A stretch of DNA of 64,000 nt from an uncultured Sphaerochaeta sp. (GCF_963677075.1 NZ_OY781873.1:62001-126000); one strand, 5' to 3'. Positions 18,571 to 27,717 are shown, counted from the first letter of the stretch. Notes: generated from the letters alone by a model not told the origin. Program-made: numbers and translations.

Positions 18571-18595
18571 TAATTAGTAAAGTTTATTTATTAAC
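18571..18595. promoter_or_regulatory. AT-rich dyad upstream of the MFS gene (candidate operator)
   Basis: TTAGTAAA-GTTTA-TTTATTAA gives arms matching 7 of 8 positions, about 30-55 bp upstream of the first gene of the operon. It is the most dyad-like element of the promoter region and shares the TAGTAA core with 17320-17336. Weakly supported. Confidence 0.3.
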
Positions 18596-18763
18596 TTGAT
18601 TCTGAATATATCATGCTTTCTAACAGTCCACAATAAAAACTTTCAAAAATTTACTTTCCTCACTCGAAGAAAAAGCACAACAGTTTTCCCCACAATTAAT
18701 ATTTTCGATTACACTAGAATTATACCATAACGTTCGAAAAACTTTGGCTGTCTATAAGAATCA

Positions 18764-19167
18764 TTGACTACGACACTATATGTCAAACTTGATGGGATAG
18801 TCTGTCTTCAAGAGGCAGAAAGCATGATCAAGATCACAGCAGAAGAATTAGGTGAGGGGATGAAGGTAATATCCAAGTTCAATCTCAACAAGATTTCAGA
18901 GAAGACCATGAACATTCACCCGAATATTGAAGCTAGGACCTATATCTGGACCGATGATTACCCGTCCTTTAACAAGCTGATCATCTTCCTTGATAGCGAT
19001 AGCAAGGTGGCTTGGATCCACAGGGTCAATTCCCTCAACTACGTCTACAATTTTCAGTCCCTGATAGAGAGATTAGGTACAAAAAGATGTGTGGTGTTGT
19101 CACCAAGTACGTCAACAGGTATGTAACTCTGTTCAATGGATGGATCCAAGCGAAGGTCTTATCCTAA
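18764..19167 (+). pseudogene. Degenerate transposase fragment (IS1595/ISXO2-like, tentative)
   Basis: An open stretch (18764-19126) reads ITAEELGEGMKVISKFNLN and RTYIWTDDYPSFNKL, resembling the catalytic-domain pattern (TD...SYN) of ISXO2-like transposases. It then changes frame near 19093, after which GVVTKYVNRYVTLFNGWI (19093-19167) reads like the C-terminal end of the same family. No terminal inverted repeats or complete N-terminus were found, so it is a remnant. Its position beside a duplicated gene fragment hints that the element once mediated that duplication. Family assignment is from memory of the motif pattern only. Confidence 0.4.
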
Positions 19168-19305
19168 TGAAATAAGGGCTGAAAGGAATCAAAAGGAATC
19201 GTTTTGCGACAATCGAAAGGCTCGAGCAAGAAAAGCTATTCAGTCCGCCAGAATTGAATTGAGAAGCGGAGTAAACTACGTGAAGTTACTATTTGTAAAA
19301 TAGTG

Positions 19306-20159
19306 TATATTTTTGGGGAGACGGGAACAGGAAAGGAGTTCTTCGCCCAAAGCATCCATAACTCGAGTGCCCGCCGGGCACACCCATTTGTAGCCATCAA
19401 CTGCGCTGCCCTCTCGGACAATCTGTTGGAGAGCGAGCTTTTTGGGTATATGGATGGGGCATTTACCGGTGCCTCAAAAGGTGGCAAGATTGGACTTTTC
19501 GAACTCGCCCACCGAGGAACAGTGTTCCTCGATGAAATCGGAGATATTTCACCGAGTTTACAAAGTAAATTGCTGAGGGTCCTACAGGAGCGTGAGATAC
19601 GAAGAATAGGGAGTGACCAGGTAATTCCGATAGATGTTAAGATCATCTGTGCATCGAATAAGAACTTAAGCAGTCTGGTGGAAAGCGGGGTTTTTCGCGA
19701 GGACCTCTTCTACAGGCTCAATGTATTGAAACTCAAACTCCCCCCACTGCGCGAGAGGCCAGGGACATCATCGACCTGACCAAGTACTTTATCAAAATGA
19801 ACTGCAAGAAACTCGGCTACAACTCCATTACACTCTCCGATGAGGCTGAAGAGTTGCTACAGAGCTACAGCTAGCTGGGAAACGTACGCGAGCTCTCCAA
19901 TTTCTGTGAACGGCTGTGTGTTTTGCTGGAAGAAGGAGTTGCAGAAGCAACGGATGTACTCGATTGCTTGGAAGAATCGGAAAGACTCGAAAATTTACTC
20001 CCATCCCAAAATGATTTAGTATCAGCCACAATGACCAGTGAGAAGGAAATTCTTCTCCAAGTCCTGGAAAACAGCAAGACCAAACGGGAAGCAGCATTGA
20101 AGCTGGGTATAGATCCTTCAACCCTATGGAGGAAAATGAAAAAACACAGACTGGAGTGA
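19306..20159 (+). pseudogene. Truncated, disrupted copy of the sigma-54 activator (AAA+ and HTH part)
   Basis: Nearly identical in DNA to positions 7887-8741 of the intact activator, with a constant offset of 11,419. It keeps Walker [18 protein letters not shown] and the Fis-type helix-turn-helix. A one-base deletion near 19760 (GAGAGGCCAGGG where the intact gene has GAAAGGCCCAGGG) shifts the frame. A TAG replaces the Trp codon of SYSWLGN at about 19872. The PrpR and PAS sensor domains are absent. Similarity begins abruptly at 19306 and runs 32 bases past the stop to 20191. Most differences are synonymous third-position changes, so the copy was constrained, or diverged as a functional paralogue, before it died. 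Confidence 0.9.
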
Positions 20160-20231
20160 AGTATCATTTACAGCGTTTATCGCAATGTGATTTCGTCTAC
20201 TGAATCGTGCTCAAATCACCCAAAACATACA

Positions 20232-20853
20232 TCAGCACTTTCGAACGTTTGCAATATTTCGCAACCGTGGTATGAACATCCCTGTTCTTGAACGGTACTC
20301 TTTGTAAGGCTTCCCATAACGAATGACAAGATCTGTCTCTTCCATGAATGACCAAAGGATCCAGAGGGGTGTGTAGAGAGCAGAAATGAGAATCAAGAAT
20401 GGTGAATTCAGCAAAAGGGCAACCACATACCAGATTGTAAGTTCCCCCAGAGCCTGTGGGTGTCTGATTTTCTCATAGATTCCCCCATACAGCGTATGGT
20501 CCTTCTTTGGGGACAGTGTCTCCTTGCCGGCAGCATGGACACCAGCTAGCATTAGAATGGTTGCTGGAATACCCAGAGCCAGAGCCAGAGCAATAATTAA
20601 ACTGATCCAATAGGACCAGGGAAAGCGAGAGGGAAAGGGATCAAAAAAAAACCGGTAGCCAGCGGTACAGTACAAAACTGATAAACGCAATTCCCATATA
20701 CACCGAGCAGATTATACGATACCGGGCAGCAAGCTTATAAGCAGCAGCTCCCTTGGTTCTCTCCATCTGGGCAGGCCTGACCGAAAGGATGTAGTAGAGA
20801 CCGAACCCGATGGAACTTACCAATAACACAAGCCGATTTATGATACTCATCAT
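20232..20853 (-). pseudogene. Isoprenylcysteine methyltransferase-like membrane protein, frameshifted at a homopolymer
   Basis: Two overlapping frames make one protein of about 206 residues. The 5' part (20641-20853) starts MMSIINRLVLLVSSIGFGLYY and ends at a stop just after nine consecutive T on the coding strand (A9 at 20643-20651). The 3' part (20232 to about 20650) continues with FPWSYWISLIIALALALG and the ICMT/PEMT-type core IRHPQALGELTIWYVV and ETDLVIRYGKPYKEYRSR. Removing one T restores the frame. This may be a true pseudogene, a slippage-controlled gene or a sequencing error. Family members methylate C-terminal cysteines or lipids, but many bacterial ones have unknown substrates. Confidence 0.7.
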
Positions 20854-20961
20854 GATCCTTGACCCCTCGCTTCAGTATACGCCCATGAGAGAGAAAACCA
20901 AGAAAAACCACCACTCTCCCCTGCATATTCTTTTTCATTCCCATCTATTGGTTTTGCATCT

Positions 20962-21625
20962 CTACAAAGGAATGTAATTCAGAACAGTAAAGCCCTTGCC
21001 TTCTTCCAATGAGAAATATACCTGTCCGTCGAGTTGGTCGATTCTCTCTCTAATACCTCTCAGCCCATTACCTTCCTGTAGATTGGCACATCCTTTCCCG
21101 TTGTCATGGCTCTGTGTCCTCAGGGTATTATCATGGCATTCCATGGTGATTTCCATACTGCTAGTCTCTCCATGACGTATGCTATTTTAGAGTATCTGGG
21201 AAGTTATCGGGAAGGTCTATATCATGCTCAATATGGAAGTTGTAGCTGTCTCGAGCTTCTTGTATCAACTGGTGTACACATTCAGAGAGCGACAGCTCTT
21301 CAATGCCCAATGGGTTTAGTGCTTTTATAGCCCTTTTCACATCATTGAATCCAGATCTTGTAATCTCTTGACTCCGGATAATCGCTTCCAGGGCTGTATC
21401 GGAATTCTTATCGATGAGTTTTCTGGCAACCTCCAGCTGGATTATTGCACCGGTCAGGGAGTGTCCAAGTGTGTCATGGATCTCGCTCAATATTGCCTGG
21501 ATCAGTCTCCACCATTTGTTCTTCCCCTCAGCATTGACCTTATACAGAACATATTCCGTATCGAGTCCTTCTTTACTACAAACACTGTGGATTGTATGGT
21601 ACTCTGCTGTTTCATATCCTATCAT
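20962..21625 (-). pseudogene. Broken NarL-type histidine kinase remnant
   Basis: The 5' frame (21182-21625) holds a HisKA_3 dimerisation/phosphoacceptor helix, EIHDTLGHSLTGAIIQLE. It stops after DLPDNFPDTLK. The expected next segment (about a dozen residues before RHG) is missing. The following frame (NSIRHGETSSMEITMECHDN, then DNGKGCANLQEGNGLRGIRE to 20962) is the HATPase N- and G-boxes. So an internal deletion with frameshift has split the kinase. No sensor domain or LuxR-type response regulator is adjacent. It is non-functional as a kinase unless the two parts associate, which is unlikely. Confidence 0.75.
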
Positions 21626-21785
21626 AGTATTCTCCTCAACACTGCCCCTAGATTACCTGTAGTCTCAGTAATTTCCTGTGACCGACCCAGGATAACGTCA
21701 ATCTTCACCAAGATTTCTGGGCAGGTACAGGATATCCTGTACCTCTAGCATCGCATAAGGAGAGAAAGTCATGTTGCCGTAGCAC

Positions 21786-22595
21786 CTAAATGATATTAGC
21801 TCTTGTTCTCGACAGGGTCTTAGGTCCGTATAGGATTACGATAGATATGGCAACCAATACCAGGACCGCAACAGTGATATACAGTGGAATGAGACTGTCG
21901 CCAGGCTTCATAGGCAGTATGGGCAAAAGACCTACCGTGACATTGCTCGCAGCATGGAATAGATGAACCAACAGCAAACTGCCTTGGGTATTGTTATAGA
22001 TCCAAGTCAGGATGACCGCGAGCGCCACATCCTGAAGGATGAATAGCAGGAAGGGAATATGTGCATGAAAATCGCCTTGTATGAGGAAAAGAGGGAGATG
22101 CCAAAATCCCCAGAACAACCCGATAATCAGGCTGGAAGAGAGTGCACTGTACTGTTTTTGTAACCGGGGAAGAAGGAACCCCCTCCAACCGAATTCTTCC
22201 CCAGCCACGCTGAAGAACAGGACATACAGGAATATCACGGGAATCAGGTACCATTGTCCAGGGTCGTTGGTGTTCACCACTTCTCCCCCTGTCAGTCGAT
22301 AGATGCCCAAGGATAACCATATGACACCCAACGTACTTAAAAGACTGAACACGTACCAGAAAAAGGACACCTTCCAGATAAGAACCTTGACAAACAGTTC
22401 TTTTAGGCCACTTCTTCCTTTGGTTATACCGGTGATCAGGAGAGCAGAGATAGTTGGGCCGAAACTTCCAAGGCCTTTCAGCCATCCCTGAGAGAAGATC
22501 ACAAAAGGCATCCAGATCAGCCAAGAAATCACGTAGGTACCAACCAGGAACGCCACTACCTCATTATCTTTCAGTATCTCTTTGCACTTCTTCAT
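21786..22595 (-). CDS. CPBP-family intramembrane metalloprotease (CAAX/Abi type)
   Basis: A 269-residue integral membrane protein with about seven or eight hydrophobic segments. The CPBP glutamate motif is GEEFGWRGFLLPRL and the second motif FWGFWHLPLFL carries the catalytic histidine. Start ATG 22595 has GGAAGGTG upstream. These proteases process membrane-embedded substrates, and many bacterial copies act in peptide self-immunity. The gene lies beside an ICMT-like gene, and CAAX protease and ICMT act successively on prenylated proteins in eukaryotes; no such pathway is implied here without further evidence. Confidence 0.85.
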   Translation of the reverse strand: MKKCKEILKDNEVVAFLVGTYVISWLIWMPFVIFSQGWLKGLGSFGPTISALLITGITKGRSGLKELFVKVLIWKVSFFWYVFSLLSTLGVIWLSLGIYRLTGGEVVNTNDPGQWYLIPVIFLYVLFFSVAGEEFGWRGFLLPRLQKQYSALSSSLIIGLFWGFWHLPLFLIQGDFHAHIPFLLFILQDVALAVILTWIYNNTQGSLLLVHLFHAASNVTVGLLPILPMKPGDSLIPLYITVAVLVLVAISIVILYGPKTLSRTRANII

Positions 22596-22707
22596 AACAC
22601 CTTCCGTTGTAGTGATACTGTATCAAGAGTAACACAGCAGTAGCCCCTTGGAAGCTATCATGGTTATGTGTTTTTGCTTTTTTCCCTTCGTGGTTAATGG
22701 CAATAAA

Positions 22708-22741
22708 CCCAACAAGCCTCCTTTGCGGGGAACATGTTGGG
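22708..22741 (-). terminator. Possible terminator after the TRAP operon
   Basis: On the minus strand CCCAACA...TGTTGGG arms (22708-22714 and 22735-22741) enclose a 20-base loop and are followed by TTTATT. It sits 60 nt beyond the dctM stop. The long loop makes the call uncertain. Confidence 0.35.
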
Positions 22742-22799
22742 CTCTCAAAAAATCTTGATTCTTGAGTACTTCACTCACTCCATGTGGCTAGTGCGTTTC

Positions 22800-24080
22800 T
22801 TACATGAGATTATTGGGAATCCACATTACAATATTTGGAATATAGGTAATAGCAAACAAGAGCGCTATCATGACAGCTATCATTGGGATTATTTCTCGAA
22901 TTACCCCACTTATCTTTGCCTTTCCTAGACCTGAAACAATAAACAACAACATCCCAAATGGTGGTGTTGAGAGCCCAATCATCATATTCAAGCAGATGAC
23001 AACGCCAAAATGTACCAAATCAATACCAAAGGCATTTACCAAAGGGAGTACCATTGGGACGAATACCAACTGGATGGTACTGACATCAAGCACACAGCCA
23101 AGCAACAGGAATACAATATTGACAATAAACAGGAAGATATATTTATTCTCTGTAAGGCCCATAACAAACGCTGCAATAACCCTTGGTACTTGTTCCAGCG
23201 ATATAATGTAGGAGAACAGCATCGAAGAACCAGCCAACAATGCCAAGGTAGCAGTGTTCGCCGCACTTTTCTTTATGATTCTCCACATCTTCTTCGGCCC
23301 GAGGTTGTGATAGATGAGTATTGAGATGAGTATTGCATATGCAGAAGAAAGCGCACCAGCTTCTGTTGGAGTCACAACACCAAGATAGATTCCTCCAAGC
23401 AACAATATAACCGTGAAAAGGGCGGGGAAAGCCTCAAGGGTGACCCTCAAAAACATCCTGAATGCCATCTGCTCTCCACGAGGATATTTCCTCTTAAAGG
23501 AGATAACAGCAACATAAATACCGAGCAAGAGCGAAAGAATGAGACCAGGAACCATACCGCCCATGAAAAGCTTTCCTATTGAGGCACCAGAGATCATTGC
23601 ATAGATGACCATTGGTATGGATGGTGGAAAGATTGGTCCCACAGTAGCAGAAGCAGCAGTAAGAGCACAACTGAACTCAGTGTCATAGCCCTCTTTCTTC
23701 ATCTGTTCTATTTCCATCAAGCCAATACCAGAAGCATCAGCAATTGCACTTCCGGTCATCCCAGAAAATATCAATGATGCCGCAACATTGACTTGGGCTG
23801 TCCCCCCACGCATACGGCCAAAAAGCCCATTGCAGAATCTGAACAACTTGTCAGTAATCTCTCCTTCATTCATTACATTGGCCATAAATATAAAGAGAGG
23901 CGCTGCCAGCATCGTATAGTTGGAATACATGTTACCTGTGAGAACGGAAAGCACTTGTTCCATGTTTCTGCCACTCATTACGAAATAAGAAATCGAGGCA
24001 ATAAGCATGGCGAAGGAAACAGGCATGCGAATGAGGAAGCAAATAGCGAGAACAAGAAATAGCAGGAGTATTATATTCAT
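22800..24080 (-). CDS. dctM: TRAP transporter large permease DctM
   Basis: A 426-residue, about 12-helix membrane protein of the TRAP family, which couples sodium-driven uptake to a periplasmic receptor. Characteristic stretches are FIFMANVMNEGEI, the loop GSAIADASGIGLMEIEQM and SATVGPIFPPSIPMVIY. Start ATG 24080 overlaps the dctQ stop (ATGA). It is the last gene of the aldolase-dctP-dctQ-dctM unit. Family knowledge gives substrates such as C4-dicarboxylates, sialic acid and sugar acids; the aldolase neighbour favours a 2-keto sugar acid or an acid that yields one. Confidence 0.92.
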   Translation of the reverse strand: MNIILLLFLVLAICFLIRMPVSFAMLIASISYFVMSGRNMEQVLSVLTGNMYSNYTMLAAPLFIFMANVMNEGEITDKLFRFCNGLFGRMRGGTAQVNVAASLIFSGMTGSAIADASGIGLMEIEQMKKEGYDTEFSCALTAASATVGPIFPPSIPMVIYAMISGASIGKLFMGGMVPGLILSLLLGIYVAVISFKRKYPRGEQMAFRMFLRVTLEAFPALFTVILLLGGIYLGVVTPTEAGALSSAYAILISILIYHNLGPKKMWRIIKKSAANTATLALLAGSSMLFSYIISLEQVPRVIAAFVMGLTENKYIFLFIVNIVFLLLGCVLDVSTIQLVFVPMVLPLVNAFGIDLVHFGVVICLNMMIGLSTPPFGMLLFIVSGLGKAKISGVIREIIPMIAVMIALLFAITYIPNIVMWIPNNLM

Positions 24081-24574
24081 TTTGGATTCCTCATCATTTG
24101 TATCAGCTCATTCACATACACACGCAACTCAATAATGCTTCTGATCATGACATTAACGAACATATAAATGAGTGGTGCAAATGCAACAGTATAGGGAATT
24201 TTCAGAACACCGGTAATCATTTTTTTCTTAAGTAGTGAGTTGACTGAAGGGACCAAAGCAATTCCGATCAACAAGACAATGAGTAGATTTGAAAGAATAT
24301 CAAAAATCAACTGCTTGCGAGGACTTACATGATCATAGAGAAGAGAGAATACTACATGCTCTTTCTGCTGCAGTGCTTTACCTACTCCAAAAAACATTGT
24401 CCACATATACGCAAGAATACTCACCTCATAACTCCAGGTTACTGGGGTTTTCAGAATATACCGACTAATTATTGTGAGCATGAACGTTATAAAAATAATG
24501 ATGAACGTTACGTTAGGTATTAACGTATCGAACACATAAATCAATTTCTTTCCTAAAGCATGTAATCGTTGCAT
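24077..24574 (-). CDS. dctQ: TRAP transporter small permease DctQ
   Basis: A 165-residue protein with four hydrophobic helices. The conserved pattern around residue 40-60 (TWSYEVSILAYMWTMFFGVGKALQQKEH) contains the typical W-x-E-E/V...G arrangement of DctQ proteins. It is coupled to dctM by a four-base overlap. The 93-bp space to dctP contains a perfect inverted repeat (24603-24639). Confidence 0.88.
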   Translation of the reverse strand: MQRLHALGKKLIYVFDTLIPNVTFIIIFITFMLTIISRYILKTPVTWSYEVSILAYMWTMFFGVGKALQQKEHVVFSLLYDHVSPRKQLIFDILSNLLIVLLIGIALVPSVNSLLKKKMITGVLKIPYTVAFAPLIYMFVNVMIRSIIELRVYVNELIQMMRNPK

Positions 24575-24602
24575 ATTATACCGTTCCTATTGTGCTATGT
24601 AT

Positions 24603-24639
24603 GTTTTCCTAAAGATCCAGCAAGAATCTTTAGGAAAAC
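24603..24639 (-). promoter_or_regulatory. Perfect inverted repeat after dctP
   Basis: Arms 24603-24616 (GTTTTCCTAAAGAT) and 24626-24639 (ATCTTTAGGAAAAC), 14 bp perfect with a nine-base loop, about 28 bases beyond the dctP stop. On the minus strand the descending arm ends in AGGAAAAC, so no U-tract follows. Likely a stabilising or attenuating hairpin between receptor and permease genes. Confidence 0.78.
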
Positions 24640-24667
24640 AATAGTATACTAGGGTATCTGTTTGGTT

Positions 24668-25675
24668 CTACTTCGCAAGGCTCTGGACTTGTTCGTACAG
24701 ATCCATGTCCCAGCTAGAAACCATCTTGGTATTGGCAGCATATGCTGCTTGGACGTTTTCCCTGAATTCGTTGATGTCTGGAGTAGTCACTATCAGGCCC
24801 TCTCCCTCAAAGAACTCCACCAAACTAGCTTCAGCCTCAAGCCTTGTCTTGTCGTTGTATTCAATAGCAATGGTCATTGCTTCCTGTACAGCCTCTTGCT
24901 GCTCTTTTGTCATGGAATTCCATTTGTCCAAATTCACACAAGGAGTGACAGAGTCAATAACATGGTTTGTAAGAGCAAGATACTTGGTAACTTCATAGAA
25001 TTTTGCACTTTCTACTGTTGGCAGGGGATTATCCTGTCCGTCCACTGCACCGGTCTGCAATGCTGAATACAATTCACTGAAAGAAAGAGGAGTAGGATTA
25101 GCACCAAGTGCTTCACCAAGGAACAACCAGGATTCAGAATTTGGCATGCGAAGAAGGAGTCCTTCCATATCAGCATAGCTGTTGATAGGCCGGTTACGAG
25201 TATTGATTACACGACTGCCAAGATAGAGGCTTCCCAGAGGCTGAACATTAATGACTTCACGGACTTTTGGCCAGATATGTTCATCCGCAATACTACCATT
25301 AAGCGTAGCAGTCATGTGCTCATAGGAACTGAAGAAGTAACCAGAACCGAACATGCTATATGAAGGAATCTGGGTTGCAATGGTGGGGAACGAAAGATAC
25401 GCAATATCGGCCTCTCCACTTACAAGTGCATCGAACTCATTCTCAGAAGAGAAAAGGGTTCCATTATCATACACTTTTACTTCAACACTACCATTGGTCA
25501 ACTCTTTGACCTTATCAGCAAATACATACATGGCTTCAGTATGAGAGTCCCCCGACACTGAAATCGAAGTAAAAATCAGCTCAACTGGTTTCTCAGCACT
25601 TTCTGTAGATCCTGCTGCCCATGCAGATACGCTTACCATCAAGAGGACAAGTAAGATAGTTGTAAAACGCTTCAT
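24668..25675 (-). CDS. dctP: TRAP transporter periplasmic binding protein DctP
   Basis: A 335-residue receptor with signal peptide (MKRFTTILLVLLMVSVSAWA, then AGSTES). The DctP fold is recognised from GSVEVKVYDNGTLFSSENEF near residue 60, the arginine-containing RMPNSESWLFLGEALGANPTPL (the arginine that pins the substrate carboxylate) and SALQTGAVDGQDNPL. ATG 25675 is preceded by AAAAGGAG. It is transcribed after the DapA-family aldolase gene and before dctQ. Confidence 0.92.
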   Translation of the reverse strand: MKRFTTILLVLLMVSVSAWAAGSTESAEKPVELIFTSISVSGDSHTEAMYVFADKVKELTNGSVEVKVYDNGTLFSSENEFDALVSGEADIAYLSFPTIATQIPSYSMFGSGYFFSSYEHMTATLNGSIADEHIWPKVREVINVQPLGSLYLGSRVINTRNRPINSYADMEGLLLRMPNSESWLFLGEALGANPTPLSFSELYSALQTGAVDGQDNPLPTVESAKFYEVTKYLALTNHVIDSVTPCVNLDKWNSMTKEQQEAVQEAMTIAIEYNDKTRLEAEASLVEFFEGEGLIVTTPDINEFRENVQAAYAANTKMVSSWDMDLYEQVQSLAK

Positions 25676-25719
25676 AAAATTCTCCTTTTTAATACAATTT
25701 TCTTATTTTCTAATGAAAA

Positions 25720-26643
25720 TCATTTTCCTAATACAGAAGTCTCAAAAAGCTTGACCGTTCTTCTAAGCTGTTCGACTTCAAGCCTCCTGCTGGAGGTGAA
25801 CTTGGTAAAATCCTGCACACGACTGAAAAGATTGAGATCAAGCCCTTCCAACTGACAATGATACTTGGCATTCACCGGGTAGTACTGGCACTCAACGATA
25901 CTGGCCATACCCAGCAGGTCTTGTACCTGTGAAGCTTTTTCTTTCTGCTTGGCATAATTTGCACAAAGCCATACATAGAGCCCAGCATGGAAGTTTGCCA
26001 TAACACCACTGTATCCAGCGGCTCCCATCTTCAAGCTTTCCAGTAACGTGGCAGCATTTGCGTTATATATCTTGAGAGGTGTTCCCTCAACTGCCTTAAT
26101 CTTTGCTTTCAGCTCAGACAGGTTACAACAAGTATCCTTGAGAAACCCAAACTTCTCTGTCTTTGCACACCATGAAAGCAGTTCTGGTGTCAATAGACGC
26201 TTGTAGGGATAGGGGCACTCATAAACGCCAAAACTGTTGCCATCAATATTGGATAATAAGGTTTCAATTCGTCTTTTTGCGACATCATCGCCTTCATCTT
26301 GAGATGCAAACTGATTCGAAATGAAGACATAGGAGTCGATACCGGTTTCAATAAACCTATTAGCTTGTCTAATCTGCTCCTGAAGATCTTTTTCCACATG
26401 TCCTGAAGCAATAAGACCAAGATTGCTAGGGAGATTTTTCCGAATAAAAGTGATGAGTTCCAAACGCTCTTCCCAAGTGAGAAAAAACATTTCACTCGAT
26501 TGGCAAACTGCAAAAATACCACTTACATTCTGATTTTCATACCAGTGCAATAATTCCAATACGCCATCATAGTCAATGGTATTATTTTCAGTGAAAGGTG
26601 TTATCATTACTGGCCAAACACCATCTGCAATGCCATTATTCAT
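25720..26643 (-). CDS. DapA-family (N-acetylneuraminate lyase/dihydrodipicolinate synthase) aldolase
   Basis: A 307-residue class I aldolase of the NAL/DHDPS barrel family. The Schiff-base lysine is in FGFLKDTC (about residue 165) and the tyrosine motif YECPYPYKRL lies ahead of it. The usual GSTGE substrate loop is replaced by CQSSEM, so it is neither a standard DapA nor a standard NanA. ATG 26643 is preferred for its GGGAGATATT ribosome site; the frame stays open to 26727. As first gene of the TRAP operon it probably cleaves a 2-keto-3-deoxy-type acid derived from the imported substrate. Exact chemistry is unknown. Confidence 0.82.
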   Translation of the reverse strand: MNNGIADGVWPVMITPFTENNTIDYDGVLELLHWYENQNVSGIFAVCQSSEMFFLTWEERLELITFIRKNLPSNLGLIASGHVEKDLQEQIRQANRFIETGIDSYVFISNQFASQDEGDDVAKRRIETLLSNIDGNSFGVYECPYPYKRLLTPELLSWCAKTEKFGFLKDTCCNLSELKAKIKAVEGTPLKIYNANAATLLESLKMGAAGYSGVMANFHAGLYVWLCANYAKQKEKASQVQDLLGMASIVECQYYPVNAKYHCQLEGLDLNLFSRVQDFTKFTSSRRLEVEQLRRTVKLFETSVLGK

Positions 26644-26775
26644 GTAATATCTCCCTTCAAAAGAACAAGATGTTTTTTGCTTTTGTGTTGATATATGAAC
26701 TATAATTCTACTTGAGCGTGAGCACATTCAGAATAATATTTAGTACTATTCCAAACTTTATAAGGAGGAAACCCT

Positions 26776-27672
26776 GTGGAAGAGATTATAGATAGTTGGT
26801 GCTGGGAAGATCATAACAAAGTCATAACGTATGACCAGCATAACATCCAAGGGCTGAAAAATATTACATTCTCCAACCCTTCAACAGCAACACCACCTTC
26901 GCCTGAACACTATCACTCTGACATTATTGAGATCCATTGCCTGATAAAGGGCAAACGGGTCTGCCATGTCAACAATGAAACATATACGGTTACCGGAAAT
27001 GAAATGTTTCTTACCTTTCCATTTGAACCTCATCACACATCGAGATATCACTCCAGCCCCTATACCTTTTTTGGTTTGCAGATTGATTTGAAAGACCAGG
27101 ATCACCTTCTGGGCCTGAATGTAGAGTATAGTCGTGCTCTGTACAAACTTCTCACTTCATGTGAGTATCGTCACCTACGATTCCCTGCAAGCGATGCCCA
27201 GTGGCTGAAACAGGGTTTTTCTTATATCAGTGATGGTAATGAATCATCAAAGATGCTTGGGGTACAGTTTTTCACCAGCTTTCTGTTCAAAATTCAAGAT
27301 TTCATACCCGTGAAACGAGACCAGAAAGTTATTTTCGACAGTAATATCAAACGTGTTATCGACCATATTGAAAAACAGGATTCGGAAAATATCAGTTTAC
27401 AAGAACTTGCTGCCATTTCTGGTTACTCCTTATCCAGGTTCAAGAGCAAATTCAAGGAAGTTGTGGGTTTTCCCCCTGCCAGTTACATTACGCTGAAAAA
27501 ACTTGAGCATGCGAAGCAGTTACTTGCTCATACCGATCTCTCCATCACCCAGATAGCGCTGGATGCAGGATTCTCCTCAAGCAACTACTTTTGCACGAAA
27601 ATGAAGAACCTTACTTCTTACTCTCCTATTGAATACAGGAGAGCATCTCGAAAGAACAAGGTTGAACAATAG
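26776..27672 (+). CDS. AraC-family transcriptional regulator
   Basis: A 298-residue regulator with an N-terminal cupin-like ligand domain (about 20-110, HYHSDIIEIHCLIKGKR) and a C-terminal AraC pair of helix-turn-helices (about 195-290, ISLQELAAISGYSLSRFKSK and ITQIALDAGFSSSNYFCTKM). It starts at GTG 26776 behind a strong AAGGAGGAA site. It is divergent from the aldolase-TRAP operon with a 132-bp shared promoter region and is the likely activator of that operon, sensing the imported acid or sugar. Confidence 0.9.
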   Translation: MEEIIDSWCWEDHNKVITYDQHNIQGLKNITFSNPSTATPPSPEHYHSDIIEIHCLIKGKRVCHVNNETYTVTGNEMFLTFPFEPHHTSRYHSSPYTFFGLQIDLKDQDHLLGLNVEYSRALYKLLTSCEYRHLRFPASDAQWLKQGFSYISDGNESSKMLGVQFFTSFLFKIQDFIPVKRDQKVIFDSNIKRVIDHIEKQDSENISLQELAAISGYSLSRFKSKFKEVVGFPPASYITLKKLEHAKQLLAHTDLSITQIALDAGFSSSNYFCTKMKNLTSYSPIEYRRASRKNKVEQ

Positions 27673-27680
27673 AAAGGTAC

Positions 27681-27717
27681 ACAAGGGGGTATTGCCTGTA
27701 ATCGGGCCCCCGTTTGT
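27681..27717. terminator. Bidirectional terminator-like hairpin between araC-type gene and mannosidase
   Basis: ACAAGGGGG (27681-27689) pairs with CCCCCGTTTGT (27707-27717) apart from a small bulge. It is followed on the plus strand by TATTT and lies between two convergent genes. Confidence 0.5.
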
